DNA from: Streptomyces griseoloalbus
GTDB taxonomy: Bacteria; Actinomycetota; Actinomycetes; Streptomycetales; Streptomycetaceae
Length of the DNA stretch: 64,000 bases
Assembly: GCA_014650015.1 (NCBI GenBank)
Contig: BMUD01000004.1
Coordinates: forward strand, 310,001-374,000
Reading direction: 5' to 3'
Made by a program: the position numbers and the translations under genes. The notes beneath the pieces are model-generated. The model saw nothing but the letters and a program-made list of their open reading frames with translations. It made no database searches and was not told where the DNA came from. This document shows, piece after piece, positions 8,691 to 18,074 of the stretch; position 1 is the stretch's first letter; each line of letters starts with the position of its first letter.

Positions 8691-8864
8691 GGCCTGTCTG
8701 ACCATTCGCGTCGTCGCCCGCAGGGCGGCCTCGCGGCGTCAGGTGCGTGCTCTTGGCGTGCCGGGCGCAGAGCCTCGTACGGGATGTACTCGGCTCTGCG
8801 CCCGGTGCGGCGAGAGGGCGTGCATGGCGTCGCGAGGCAGGCGGGAAGCGTCAGACAGGTCCTA
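8688..8864. repeat. 177-bp palindromic, MITE-like element between convergent genes
   Basis: Outer 15-bp inverted repeats TAGGGCCTGTCTGAC (8688-8702) and GTCAGACAGGTCCTA (8850-8864) differ at one position. Inside, 8761-8774 and 8792-8805 form a perfect 14-bp stem with a 17-nt loop, and the arms between are also imperfectly self-complementary (CCTCGCG/CGCGAGG), so the whole element can fold as one long hairpin. The TAG in each terminal repeat is the stop codon of the flanking convergent gene. It has no coding capacity of note. It may be a non-autonomous mobile element or a bidirectional terminator family. Confidence 0.65.
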
Positions 8865-9482
8865 GCGGTAGGAGGCGATCAGGCGGGACAGGTGCTGGCC
8901 CGCCACCTCCAAGGGGCGGCTGCTGCGGGAGACCTGGGCGGCCAGTTCCGCGCCCTCCAGCGTGCTGATCACCGTGTGGGCGAGGTCGCGGGCGTCGCTC
9001 TCGCCGACGCCGGACTCCAGGAGCCGGTCGAAGACGATGCCGCGCCAGCGGGCGAAGGCGTCCGCCGCGGCCGACTGGATGTCCGGCAGCCGGCCCACGG
9101 TGCCCAGGGCGGTGGTGGTGATGGGGCAGCCGTCCACCCAGTCGGAGGCGCGCAGGCTCTCCACCAGGTTCCGGGTGAGCACGACGACCGCCCTCGCCGG
9201 ATCGGGGTCGCCGGCCAGGCCGGCCCGCAGGACCTCGACGAATTCCTGGTCCCCGCGGCTGATGGCCGCGAGGGCCAGCTCCTGCTTGCCGCCGGGGAAG
9301 AAGTGATAGACGGAGCCGAGCGTGGCTCGGGCCTCCTGGGAGATCTGCTTGATGCCCGTGCCGTCGTAGCCTTGCCGTTGCATGAGCCGCGAGGCCGCCC
9401 GAATGATGCGCTCGCGCGTAGCGGGCACCGGCTCCTCGGTGGCTGCCGAGCGGCTTGTATCGTCCGGTGGCTTCATCTTCAC
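8862..9482 (-). CDS. TetR/AcrR family transcriptional regulator
   Basis: 206 residues from GTG 9482; an ATG two codons later (9476) is equally possible. The N-terminal helix-turn-helix (about residues 22-68: TRERIIRAASRLMQRQGYDGTGIKQISQEARATLGSVYHFF split around its recognition helix) is typical TetR; the rest is an all-helical ligand domain. It is the only regulator gene in the polyketide island. A TAGAGCGTTC-type site sits 17 bases upstream of its start and related sites lie before the imine reductase gene, which suggests autoregulation and control of that gene. Its ligand may be a pathway product. Confidence 0.9.
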   Translation of the reverse strand: MKMKPPDDTSRSAATEEPVPATRERIIRAASRLMQRQGYDGTGIKQISQEARATLGSVYHFFPGGKQELALAAISRGDQEFVEVLRAGLAGDPDPARAVVVLTRNLVESLRASDWVDGCPITTTALGTVGRLPDIQSAAADAFARWRGIVFDRLLESGVGESDARDLAHTVISTLEGAELAAQVSRSSRPLEVAGQHLSRLIASYR

Positions 9483-9498
9483 CCGTCGATGGTATCAG

Positions 9499-9514
9499 TA
9501 GAGCGTTCTTTTCA
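9499..9514. promoter_or_regulatory. Candidate TetR operator before tetR gene
   Basis: TAGAGCGTTCTTTTCA. The first ten bases recur exactly (inverted) at 28938-28947 before the imine reductase gene. It departs at three places from the palindromic form TAGANCGNNCGNTCTA seen at 28887-28902. Confidence 0.4.
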
Positions 9515-9581
9515 GCCTGGACGTTCGAAGGAAGGTCGGGAGCCCCCGCCGGCACGGGGCTCCCGCTCGCGGCCGTGAAAG

Positions 9582-9609
9582 GGCCCTCCGCCCGGCCGGG
9601 CGGAGGGCC
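9582..9609. terminator. Terminator, perfect 28-bp palindrome
   Basis: A perfect 28-bp palindrome centred on CCCGGCCGGG lies downstream of the amine oxidase stop (9637, minus strand) and upstream of tetR. The GC-rich stem without a long T run is the usual form in Streptomyces. It should separate the amine oxidase transcript from tetR. Confidence 0.65.
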
Positions 9610-9636
9610 GGGGGCCGTGACGCCGGAGCGCGTGGC

Positions 9637-11073
9637 TCAGACGAGAGCGGCCACCTGCTGCGCCGCGCGCATCCCCGTCTCCACCGCGCCCTCGATGAAG
9701 GCGCCGTTCCAGCCGGAGGCGATGTCGGCACCGGCGAAGACCATGCGGCCGTGCGGCTGATGGAGCGCCGGCAGCTGCCGCAGCAGCTGGGTCGGGCGCC
9801 GCAGGCCCCATCCGCCGCGGGCGTAGCGGTCGGCGCCCCACTGCTGGGCGCGGTAGCTGACGAGGGTGGCGCCCGGTATGTAGGTACGGACGGCGGCCTG
9901 CACCGCCGCCTTGTCCGCCACGTTCAGGGACGAGCCGGCGAACCCGACCATCAGCCGGCCGCCGCCGGACAGCTCCTGCTGCGGGATCATCAGCGGCAGG
10001 GCGGAGTTCTCGGTGCCCTGCGCGTAGACCGCCTCCACGCTGCCGCTCAGCTGCATCCAGATCTTGGTGGACAGGGAGACGCCCACGCCCTCGGTGGTGG
10101 CGGCGGTGTGGGCGCTGGGCAGCGCCGGGCTGAACTGGATGGTCTTCCACGTGTTCACCGGCGTCGCCACCACCACCGCACCGGCCTTGTAGACCTGGCC
10201 GCTGACGAGCTTGACCTGGACGCCGTCCGAAGCGCTGGTCACCGCGGCGACCGGCGAGGACAGCTTGAGGGCGATGCCGGAGGTGGCCAGCATCTTCTGC
10301 AGGAGCTCCGTCATGCCGCCGGCCGGCTTGTAGGCGGTCTGCTTCTCCCAGCCCTCCATGCTCCAGCCGCCCAGGGCCCACCACTGGGCCATGGACGTCA
10401 TGGCACGGCGGCTGTTCTCGTTGCCGGTGTAGGCGGTGAAGTAGCCGGCGAGCCACTCCTTGTCGAGCTCGGACATCGACAGCTGGGCGATGCGGTCGGT
10501 GAACGAGAGCTGGTCGATCTGCTGGAGCAGGTCCGCCCGGTACAGCGGGTCGTGAGGGCGGGCGAAGTACTCCTGCGAGCCCTCGTGGAACTGCTCGAAC
10601 AGGGTGCCGAGGTGCGCGTTGGCCTCCGCCGGGCTCATCGCCTGGAAGCCGTTCGAGGACGGCATGACGGACTGGACGGGCACCACGTCGCCGACGTTGG
10701 TCAGGCCGTAGCGCTGCATCTCGTGGGCGACCAGCTCGTGGTCGGGGCTCAGCCAGCCGCCGCCCAGCTCGATCCGCTGCCCGGCGAAGGTGTCGGTCCA
10801 TATGCGGCCGCCGATGCGGTCACGGGCCTCCAGGACCGTCACCTTCAGGCCCTGAGCGGCCAGTTCCCGGGCGGCGGTGCCGCCGGCGTACCCGGCGCCG
10901 ATCACGATCACGTCGGAGGTGGCTCCGTCCGCCGCGTGGGCGGTGGAGCCGCTGTAGGGCGTCGCGCCGATCGCCCCCGCGAGCGCGGTGGCGCCGGCCG
11001 CCTTGAGGAACAGACGGCGTCCCGGCGATGCGATGGCGCCGTGCCGAGGTGCGAAAACTGGTCGTGAACTCAT
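9637..11073 (-). CDS. Flavin monoamine oxidase family protein, Tat-exported
   Basis: 478 residues. The N-terminus has a twin-arginine signal (GRRLFLKAAG near residue 18, then a hydrophobic Ala-rich stretch and a cleavage-like STAHAAD). The mature part is a FAD amine oxidase: dinucleotide-binding VIVIGAGYAGGTAARELA, then LEARDRIGGRIWTDTF and GGGWLSPDHE, and C-terminal FAGADIASGWNGAFIEGAVETG, which binds FAD. Such enzymes oxidise amines to imines with O2. The position in a PKS/imine-reductase cluster suggests action on the pathway's nitrogen product, and the Tat signal places it outside the membrane. It has its own promoter region (11074-11273) and its own terminator. Confidence 0.88.
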   Translation of the reverse strand: MSSRPVFAPRHGAIASPGRRLFLKAAGATALAGAIGATPYSGSTAHAADGATSDVIVIGAGYAGGTAARELAAQGLKVTVLEARDRIGGRIWTDTFAGQRIELGGGWLSPDHELVAHEMQRYGLTNVGDVVPVQSVMPSSNGFQAMSPAEANAHLGTLFEQFHEGSQEYFARPHDPLYRADLLQQIDQLSFTDRIAQLSMSELDKEWLAGYFTAYTGNENSRRAMTSMAQWWALGGWSMEGWEKQTAYKPAGGMTELLQKMLATSGIALKLSSPVAAVTSASDGVQVKLVSGQVYKAGAVVVATPVNTWKTIQFSPALPSAHTAATTEGVGVSLSTKIWMQLSGSVEAVYAQGTENSALPLMIPQQELSGGGRLMVGFAGSSLNVADKAAVQAAVRTYIPGATLVSYRAQQWGADRYARGGWGLRRPTQLLRQLPALHQPHGRMVFAGADIASGWNGAFIEGAVETGMRAAQQVAALV

Positions 11074-11174
11074 CGGCGAACCTTCTCTTTTTTCATGGAA
11101 CGACCGCTTGTGGAGCAGCGGGACGTGGCTCGTTTCAGCCAGTGCCAGCTAACCGGATAGGTGGCTGAAACCGG

Positions 11175-11189
11175 TCACCGTGCGGTAAT
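11175..11189. promoter_or_regulatory. Motif shared with the PKS1 promoter
   Basis: TCACC-N3-CGGTAAT, 101 bases before the amine oxidase start. The same 12 defined bases and spacing occur at 23884-23898 before PKS1. On the coding strand of both genes it reads ATTACCG-N3-GGTGA. Probably a regulator site; the regulator is unknown. Confidence 0.45.
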
Positions 11190-11273
11190 TGGACGGTTTA
11201 CCTCCGTCCCCAACGGGGAACAGGCCACTCCCCTTGCGTGCGGCGCCGCCTCCACCTGCCGGTGGGCACAACA

Positions 11274-11306
11274 CAGCGGCCGGCGCCACGGGGGCGCCGG
11301 CCGCTG
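11274..11306. terminator. Terminator after PKS2
   Basis: A perfect 14-bp stem (11274-11287 with 11293-11306) and 5-nt loop ACGGG lies 18 bases beyond the PKS2 stop. It should end the PKS transcript before the amine oxidase promoter. Confidence 0.7.
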
Positions 11307-11323
11307 CAGTCGTCTCGTACGGG

Positions 11324-14300
11324 TCAGGGAGCCGGGAAGTGACCCGTGTCGACGAAGTACCGCACGTACGTGGCGAAGAGCTCTTCGTCGATGGCCGGGC
11401 AGACGATGCCGCTGCCGGCCAGGGCTGCCTCGGTCTCGGTGGTGTCCATGGGCGGATAGAACCGGTCGGTGTCGCCGGTCATCATCTCGAAGGCGTGCAG
11501 CAGCGGCAGGATCGCGTTTCCGCGGTCCCCCTCGACCCGCGCGCGCCAGTCGTCCCAGTCCGTCTCCTCCAGGGTGTAGCCGAGCGCCCGCAACCGGCGC
11601 ACGCACTCGCGCAGGCTGACCGCGCTGGAGTTGAACAGGTGGAAGGTGCCGCCCGCGGACTTCGGCCTGCGCGACACCCGCAGGATCGCGGCGCTCACGT
11701 AGTCCACCGGCAGCAGATGGAAGCGTCCGCCGACGTCCGCGGGCACCGCGCCCGCCTGGAGCAGGCCCTTCATGCTCAGCCACACGAAGTCGCTGGTCTG
11801 GCAGGCCCCGTTGACCTGGTCGCCGGAGACGACGTCCACCCGGTACACGGACACCGGCAGGCCGCGCGCGACCGCCTGGGCGGCGAGCTGCTCCGCCACC
11901 CACTTGCTCTGCAGGTAGCCGCTGGGCAGCCGCTCGGCGGGACCGGTCGGATCGGTCACCCGCAGCGCCCGTCCGTCCGGGGCCGCGTCGGCGAACACAC
12001 CGACGGTCGACACATAATGGACGGGTACGCTGCGCCGCCGCGCGGCCAGCCGCAGCACCTCCTCGGTGCCGCGTACGTTGGCCGCCCGCAGCGTCTCGTA
12101 CGGGTGCAGCCAGTGCACCTGGGCGCCGTTGTGGTACACCACGTCGACCGTCGCGGCCAGCGTGTCGTAGTCGTCCTCCGACAGGCCCAGCCGGGGCTGC
12201 GCAAGGTCACCGACCACGACGGCGAGGCGGTCCGGCGCCATGTCGTCCCACACGCCGTACCGCTCCAGGTTCCGCCGCAGCCGCTCCCACGCGGTGCGCT
12301 CGTCGGCGGCTCGCACCAGGCAGTGCACGGTGGCCCGGGTGGTGCGCATCAGGTCGCGCAGCAGGAACGCGCCGAGGAACCCGGTCGCCCCGGTCAGTAG
12401 CACCTGCCCCGGGTCGGTCACGCACCGGACCACCTCCGGGGCCGGGCGCACGTCCTCGGCGAGGACCGCCTCGGCCGCGAAGTCCGGCGTGCGCGGCCCT
12501 TCCTGCCTCTCGGCCCCGTCCGCCGTCAGGGCGGTGCGCAGATGGGCGGCGAGCGCGGCCGGGGTGGGGTGGTCGAAGACCAGGGTGGCGGGCAGCCTCA
12601 CACCGGCCAGCGCACCGATCCGGTTGCGCAGCTCCACCGCGGTCAGCGAGTCGAACCCCAGCTGCTGGAAGAGCCGTTCCGCCTCGACACCCTCGGTGCC
12701 GGTGTGCCCGAGTACGGCCGCGACCTCCGCCTTGACGACCTCGGTGACGAGCCGCAGCTGCTCCTCGGGCGCGAGGCCCGCCAGCCGGGCCCCGAGCGGT
12801 TCGGCGGCCGGTGTGTCCTGGGCGGGGCGACGGCGAACGGTGCGCACCAGCTCGCGGAACAGGGGCGGGACGTCCGTCTGGTCGCGCAGTGCCTGTGCCC
12901 GTGCGACCGGCGCCGATGTGGCCCGTGCCGGTACGGTGTGTTCGCGTCCCGCCTGTTCGCGTGCGGCGGCCAGATCCAGCGGCGAAGCCACCAGGGTCGG
13001 CCGGCCGAGGCCGAGGGCCGCGTCGAGAACGGCGGGGCCGGCCGCCTCGGTCACCGGGCGGAACCCGCTGCGGGCGATGCGCCGCAGGTCGGTCTCGCTC
13101 AGACCGCCGGACATCCCGCCCTCCTGCTCCCACAGGCCCCACGCCACCGAGGTGGCGGGACGCCCCTGGGCGGCGCGCAGTTCGGCGAGGCCGTCCAGGA
13201 AGGAGTTGGCGGCCGCGTAAGTGGACTGGCCGGGGCCGCCGACGACGCCCGCGACCGAGGAGAACAGCACGAACGCGGCCAGGTCGGCGTCGGCGGTCAG
13301 CTCGTGCAGGTGCCACGCGGCGTCGGCCTTCGGCCGCAGCACGTTCGCCAGCCGCTGCCGGGTCTGGGCCCCGACCAGCCCGTCGTCACGGACGCCGGCC
13401 AGATGGATCACGCCGGTCAGCGGGTGTTCCCGCGGGATCCCGGCGAGCAGTGCCGCCGTCTCGTCCCGGTCGGCGACATCGCAGGCTGCGATGGTGACCT
13501 GGGCGCCCAGTTCCTTCAGCTCGGCGACCAGCTCACCCGCTCCGGGCGCCTGTTCACCGCGGCGGCTGACGAGCAGCAGCTCCTGCACACCGTGCCGGCG
13601 GACCAGGTGCCGGGCGAACAGCGCGCCCAGCGCGCCGGTGCCGCCGGTGACCAGCACCGTGCCCGTGCCGAACCGGGGCGGGGCGGCTACCGGGGGGACC
13701 GGGACGGGCCGCAGCCGGGGCGCGTACACCTGTCCCGCCCGCACGGCGGCCTGCGGCTCGCCGCAGGCCCACACCGCGTGCAGCACGGCGTCCGGTTCGT
13801 CGGTGTCGCCGGCGTCGACCAGGAGGATCCGGCCCGGCGCCTCCGACTGCGCGGACCGCAGCAGACCCCACACCGCGGCGACACCGGGGTCGCAGGTGTC
13901 GTCGGGCCGTACCCGGATCGCGTTCCGGGTCACGACGACCAGCGGGATCTCCGCCAGCCGCTCCTCGGCGAGGTACCGCTGCACCGCCTCCAGCGCCTCG
14001 CCCGTCGTGCGGTGCACGGCCGCCATGTCATCGGTGCGCGGCGGCATGTGCCACAGCAGCAGCGCGTCCAGGGGTGTCGCGGCGAGCGCGTCCGCCGCCT
14101 GCCCGGCGTCGGCGAACCTCGGCGCCCGGACCTCGTCGGGCGCCCCGCCGAGCAGCGCCCACCGCACCGGCCGGGGGGACGGCGCCCCGGTCAGGGCGGT
14201 CCAGTCGAGGCCGAAGAGGCTGTCGGCGGGGCGGGCCGCCGCCTGCACGATCTCGTCCGGGGCGGGCGCCCGCGTCGTGAGGGAGCCGACCTCGCCGACC

Positions 14301-17300
14301 GGCAGCCCGGCCCGGTCGGCCAGCGCGAGCGCGGTCGCCCGGTCGCCGTCCAGGGTGAGCCGCACCCGTACGCCCGCGGCGCCGCGGGCGAGGAACCGCA
14401 CGTCCCGCCAGCGGGTGACGGCCTGCGGTACGGCCTCCTCGGTGCCCCGCGCGACGGCGTGCCCGACGTGCACGGCGGCGTCCAGCAGCGCCGGGTGCAG
14501 GACGTACCGCCCGGCCTCGGCCGCCGCCGGGGCGGGCAGTTCCAGATCGGCGAAGACCTCGTCCCCCCGCCGCCACGCTGCCGCGACCCGCCAGCCGCCG
14601 TCCTGTCCCGGCAGCGCGGGGAGGAGGGCGGTGGGCAGGGGCTGGGCGCCGGTGGGGGGCCATGGGGTGGGGGCGGTGTGCCGGGCGGGGCTGGTGTCCG
14701 TGGGGGTGATGTGCGGCGCGGGGCCGGTCTCCGGTGCCTGGCGGGTGTCTTGCGTGGGGGCGGTGCGCGGCTCGGGGGCGGTGTGCGGCTCGGGGGCGGG
14801 GTGCGGCGCCCAGCGATCGCTGCCCAGGAGGCCCCGGGCGTAGCGGGTCCACGGCACCTCGGTGTCGTCGGGCCGGGCGTGCACGGTCACCTCGCGGCCG
14901 TCGGGGCGTGCGGGGCCGACCCGGACCTGGAGTTGCAGGCCGGCGCCGTCCGGGAGCACCAGCGGCGCCTCCGTCTCCAGCTCGTGCAGGACGGTGCAGC
15001 CCAGCTCGTCCCCGGCGCGGACCGCCAGCTCCAGGAGCACCGACGACGGCAGCACCGCCCGGCCGGCCACGGTGTGCCGCGCGGGCAACGGCCGGGTGCG
15101 CGGCGAGAGCCGGCCGGTGAACAGCACCTCGTCGGTGCCGGCCGGGTGCACCGCGGCGCCGAGCAGCGGATGCTCGCCAGGGCGCAGGCCCAGATCGACG
15201 GCGTCCTGACCGCCCTGGTCCTGTGGCGCCACCCAGTAGCGCTCGCGCTGGAAGGCGTACGTCGGCAGGGCCACGCGCCGTGCGCCGGTGCCGGCGAAGA
15301 ACGCCGCCCAGTCCACCGCCACGCCCCGGTTGTGGAGCCGGGCCAGGCCCGCCGTCAGGGTGTCCGCCTCGGCGTGTCCGGCGCGGAGCAGGGGCACCGC
15401 GGTCAGGCCGTCTTCGGTCTGCGCGGCCAGCGGAGCGAGCACCGCGTCCGGGCCGATCTCGACGACGGTGGCGGCGCCCTGCGTCCGCAGCGCGCGCACC
15501 GCGTCGGCGTACCGGACGGTGCCGCGCAGTTGCGCCGTCCAGTAGGCGGCGCCGCGCAGGTCGTCGTCGCGGGCGGGCTCGCCGGTGAGGGTGGAGACCA
15601 CGGGGATGCGGGGCGCGTGGTAGGTCAGGCCGGCCGCGGCCCGCCGGAAGTCGTCCAGGACGGCGTCCATGTGCGGGGAGTGGAAGGCGTGGCTGACCTC
15701 CAGGGAGCGGGTGCGCCGGCCGCGTGCTTCCAGTACGGCCCGTACCTCGGCCGCCGCGTCCGCGTCCCCGGCGATCACGACGGACGACGGCGCGTTGACG
15801 GCGGCGAGCACCAGGTCCGCGCGTTCGGCGAGGAGTTCGGCGACCTCCGCCTCGTCGGCCTGCACCGCGACCATGGCGCCGCCGCGCGGGGCGGACTGCA
15901 TCAGCCGGGCCCGGGCCGCCACCAGCGTCGCCGCGTCCGCCAGGTCGAGGACGCCCGCGACATGGGCGACGGCCAGCTCGCCGACCGAGTGCCCGGCGAG
16001 CAGTGCGGGCCGCACTCCGAAGGACTCCAGCAGCCGGTACAGGGCCACTTCGACCGCGAAGAGGGAGGGTTGGGCGCGGACCGTCTCCGACAGGCCCCGG
16101 CCGGTGCGGATCACCGTGGCCACCGGCTCGTCGAGGTGCGTGTCGAGGGCGGCGGCCACCTCGTCGAAGGCCACCGCGAACGCGGGGAAGGTCTTGTACA
16201 ACTCGCGGCCCATGTCGACCCGTTGCGCGCCCTGACCCGTGAACACATAGGCGGTCGAGCCGTGGTGGCGGGTGTCCTGCCAGACGCGCGGGTCCCGCTC
16301 ACCGGCGGCCAGCGCGGTCAGTCCCGCCACCAGGTCCGCGCGACCGGAGCCGACGATCGCGGCGCGGTGGTCGTGGGCGGTGCGGGTGGTGGCGAGGGAA
16401 TGGGCGATGTCGAGGGCGCGGGGCGGGCGGGCGTCGAGGTCTGCGTCCGGGCGGGTGTCCGCGGCCGGGTGCGGGTCGCCGTCGCGGTCTGCGTCCGGGG
16501 GGTTCTCGAGGTGGCTGAGGAGGCGTTGGGCCTGGGCGCGCAGTGCGGTCGCGGACTTGGCGGACAGCAGCCAGGGCAGGACCGGCAGCGGGCGGGCGGC
16601 GGGCGCCGGGGAGTCGGGCTCCTCGGCCGTGTCGGTGGCGGGCGCCTCCTCCAGGATGACGTGCGCGTTCGTCCCGCTCACCCCGAACGCGGACACGGCC
16701 GCGCGACGCGGGCGCCCGGCGTCGGGCCAGTCCCGCGGCTCGGTCAGCAGCCGTACGGCGCCGGAGCTCCAGTCGACCATCGGGGTGGGCCGGTCGACGT
16801 GCAGGGTGCGGGGCAGGACACCGTGCCGCATCGCCTCCACCATCTTGATCACACCGCCCACGCCCGCAGCGGCGACCGTGTGCCCGATGTTGGACTTGAG
16901 CGAGCCGAGGTAGAGGGGGTTCCCGGCGGGCCGCTGCCGGCCGTAGGTGTTGAGCAGGGCCTCGGCCTCGATCGGGTCACCGAGACGCGTACCGGTGCCG
17001 TGCGCCTCGACCGCGTCCACATCGGCCGGTTCGAGGCCCGCGTCGGCCAGTGCCTGCCGGATGACACGCTCCTGCGCCGGGCCGTTCGGCGCCGTCAGAC
17101 CATTGCTCGCCCCGTCCTGGTTGACCGCGGAACCACGCAGGACGGCCAGCACCGGATGGTTGTTGCGCCGGGCGTCGGAGAGACGCTCCAGGACGAGGAC
17201 GCCGACACCCTCCGACCACGACGTACCGTCGGCCGCCGCGGCGAACGACTTGATCCGACCGTCCGGCGCCAGCCCCCGCAACCGGGAGAAGTCGACGAAC

Positions 17301-18025
17301 CCGCTCGGGGTCGCCGTCACCGTGGCCCCGCCGGCGAGGGCAAGGGTGCACTCGCCCGCGCGCAGGGACCGCGCCGCCAGATGCAGGGCGACCAGGGACG
17401 ACGAGCAGGCGGTGTCCACCGACACGGCCGGGCCCTCGAACCCGAACGTGTAGGCCACCCGCCCCGACGCCACGCTGGACAGCCGGCCGGTGAGCAGATG
17501 GCCCTCCAGGTCGCGCGGGCCGTCCAGACCGAGGTAGCTCTGCTCGATCACACCGGCGAAGACACCGGTCGCACTGCCCCGGAGGGTCGCCGAGTCGAGG
17601 CCCGCGTCCTCCAACGCCTCCCAGGCCGTCTCCAGCAGCAGCCGCTGCTGCGGGTCCATGGCCTGCGCCTCACGGGGTGAGATGCCGAAGAAGGGGGCGT
17701 CGAACAGGGCTGCGTCGTGCAGGAATCCACCCTCCCTGGTGTACGTGGTGCCGGGCCGGTCGGGGTCGGGGTCGTAGAGCCGGTCCAGGTCCCAGCCCCG
17801 GTCGGTGGGGAACGGCGAGATGCCGTCGGCCCCGTCGGCGACCAGCCGCCACAGGTCGGCCGGTGAGGCGACGCCTCCGGGGAAGCGGCAGGCCATCCCG
17901 ACGATCGCGACGGGTTCGCTTTCGCCCGCCTCCAGTTCGGCGATGCGCTGCCGGGCCTTGTGCAGGTCGGCGGTGACCCACCTGAGGTAGTCGACGAGCT
18001 TCTCTTCGTTTGACTCGTAGGCCAT
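11324..18025 (-). CDS. PKS2: type I PKS module KS-AT-DH-KR-ACP-TD
   Basis: 2233 residues from ATG 18025 (GAGGAGA upstream); the frame opens further but [21 protein letters not shown] is a standard N-terminal docking helix. KS (about 33-455) has [15 protein letters not shown] and KSNIGHT. AT (about 590-880) has GHSVG, and HAFH indicates malonyl-CoA. DH (about 945-1240) keeps its His in [10 protein letters not shown] and its Asp in HPALLDA but contains a Pro/Thr-rich repetitive insert. KR (about 1455-1650) is intact: [23 protein letters not shown] (about 1755-1830) has LGFDSLTA. The C-terminal thioester reductase (about 1870-2233) has [16 protein letters not shown] and YLQSK. It should extend, reduce, dehydrate and release the chain reductively as aldehyde or alcohol. 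Confidence 0.95.
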   Translation of the reverse strand: MAYESNEEKLVDYLRWVTADLHKARQRIAELEAGESEPVAIVGMACRFPGGVASPADLWRLVADGADGISPFPTDRGWDLDRLYDPDPDRPGTTYTREGGFLHDAALFDAPFFGISPREAQAMDPQQRLLLETAWEALEDAGLDSATLRGSATGVFAGVIEQSYLGLDGPRDLEGHLLTGRLSSVASGRVAYTFGFEGPAVSVDTACSSSLVALHLAARSLRAGECTLALAGGATVTATPSGFVDFSRLRGLAPDGRIKSFAAAADGTSWSEGVGVLVLERLSDARRNNHPVLAVLRGSAVNQDGASNGLTAPNGPAQERVIRQALADAGLEPADVDAVEAHGTGTRLGDPIEAEALLNTYGRQRPAGNPLYLGSLKSNIGHTVAAAGVGGVIKMVEAMRHGVLPRTLHVDRPTPMVDWSSGAVRLLTEPRDWPDAGRPRRAAVSAFGVSGTNAHVILEEAPATDTAEEPDSPAPAARPLPVLPWLLSAKSATALRAQAQRLLSHLENPPDADRDGDPHPAADTRPDADLDARPPRALDIAHSLATTRTAHDHRAAIVGSGRADLVAGLTALAAGERDPRVWQDTRHHGSTAYVFTGQGAQRVDMGRELYKTFPAFAVAFDEVAAALDTHLDEPVATVIRTGRGLSETVRAQPSLFAVEVALYRLLESFGVRPALLAGHSVGELAVAHVAGVLDLADAATLVAARARLMQSAPRGGAMVAVQADEAEVAELLAERADLVLAAVNAPSSVVIAGDADAAAEVRAVLEARGRRTRSLEVSHAFHSPHMDAVLDDFRRAAAGLTYHAPRIPVVSTLTGEPARDDDLRGAAYWTAQLRGTVRYADAVRALRTQGAATVVEIGPDAVLAPLAAQTEDGLTAVPLLRAGHAEADTLTAGLARLHNRGVAVDWAAFFAGTGARRVALPTYAFQRERYWVAPQDQGGQDAVDLGLRPGEHPLLGAAVHPAGTDEVLFTGRLSPRTRPLPARHTVAGRAVLPSSVLLELAVRAGDELGCTVLHELETEAPLVLPDGAGLQLQVRVGPARPDGREVTVHARPDDTEVPWTRYARGLLGSDRWAPHPAPEPHTAPEPRTAPTQDTRQAPETGPAPHITPTDTSPARHTAPTPWPPTGAQPLPTALLPALPGQDGGWRVAAAWRRGDEVFADLELPAPAAAEAGRYVLHPALLDAAVHVGHAVARGTEEAVPQAVTRWRDVRFLARGAAGVRVRLTLDGDRATALALADRAGLPVGEVGSLTTRAPAPDEIVQAAARPADSLFGLDWTALTGAPSPRPVRWALLGGAPDEVRAPRFADAGQAADALAATPLDALLLWHMPPRTDDMAAVHRTTGEALEAVQRYLAEERLAEIPLVVVTRNAIRVRPDDTCDPGVAAVWGLLRSAQSEAPGRILLVDAGDTDEPDAVLHAVWACGEPQAAVRAGQVYAPRLRPVPVPPVAAPPRFGTGTVLVTGGTGALGALFARHLVRRHGVQELLLVSRRGEQAPGAGELVAELKELGAQVTIAACDVADRDETAALLAGIPREHPLTGVIHLAGVRDDGLVGAQTRQRLANVLRPKADAAWHLHELTADADLAAFVLFSSVAGVVGGPGQSTYAAANSFLDGLAELRAAQGRPATSVAWGLWEQEGGMSGGLSETDLRRIARSGFRPVTEAAGPAVLDAALGLGRPTLVASPLDLAAAREQAGREHTVPARATSAPVARAQALRDQTDVPPLFRELVRTVRRRPAQDTPAAEPLGARLAGLAPEEQLRLVTEVVKAEVAAVLGHTGTEGVEAERLFQQLGFDSLTAVELRNRIGALAGVRLPATLVFDHPTPAALAAHLRTALTADGAERQEGPRTPDFAAEAVLAEDVRPAPEVVRCVTDPGQVLLTGATGFLGAFLLRDLMRTTRATVHCLVRAADERTAWERLRRNLERYGVWDDMAPDRLAVVVGDLAQPRLGLSEDDYDTLAATVDVVYHNGAQVHWLHPYETLRAANVRGTEEVLRLAARRRSVPVHYVSTVGVFADAAPDGRALRVTDPTGPAERLPSGYLQSKWVAEQLAAQAVARGLPVSVYRVDVVSGDQVNGACQTSDFVWLSMKGLLQAGAVPADVGGRFHLLPVDYVSAAILRVSRRPKSAGGTFHLFNSSAVSLRECVRRLRALGYTLEETDWDDWRARVEGDRGNAILPLLHAFEMMTGDTDRFYPPMDTTETEAALAGSGIVCPAIDEELFATYVRYFVDTGHFPAP
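14645..14830 (-). repeat. Low-complexity Pro/Thr/His-rich insert within the PKS2 DH domain
   Basis: The coding strand encodes repeated units of the type [14 protein letters not shown] over about 60 residues, from short G-rich imperfect tandem repeats. It lies between the two halves of the double-hotdog DH fold, so it may be a tolerated loop. Slippage is a likely origin. Confidence 0.6.
16716..17290 (-). repeat. 575-bp tract identical between the two KS domains (PKS2 copy)
   Basis: Read base by base, this stretch of the PKS2 KS region is identical to 22444-23018 of PKS1, and high identity with scattered differences extends on both sides, including the post-KS linker near 16390-16640. Synonymous sites are identical too, so recent duplication or gene conversion is implied. 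Confidence 0.85.
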
Positions 18026-18074
18026 GCGTGATCGATTCTCCTCGGCACATGTGGGGGTGGGCTCGGGAAGGCGG

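Noticed and set aside
8688-8864. Insertion sequence with transposase
   Set aside because: The element is far too short to encode a transposase; only non-autonomous mobility or a terminator role is possible.
9637-11073. Amine oxidase as L-amino acid oxidase or tryptophan-pathway enzyme
   Set aside because: FAD motifs cannot separate these; no indole-pathway partner genes are present, so only a general amine oxidase call is justified.
12542-17680. 1712-codon open frame on the plus strand opposite PKS2
   Set aside because: High GC leaves long antisense frames without stops; the translation is low-complexity Gly/Arg/Gln with no domain, while the minus strand encodes a complete PKS module.
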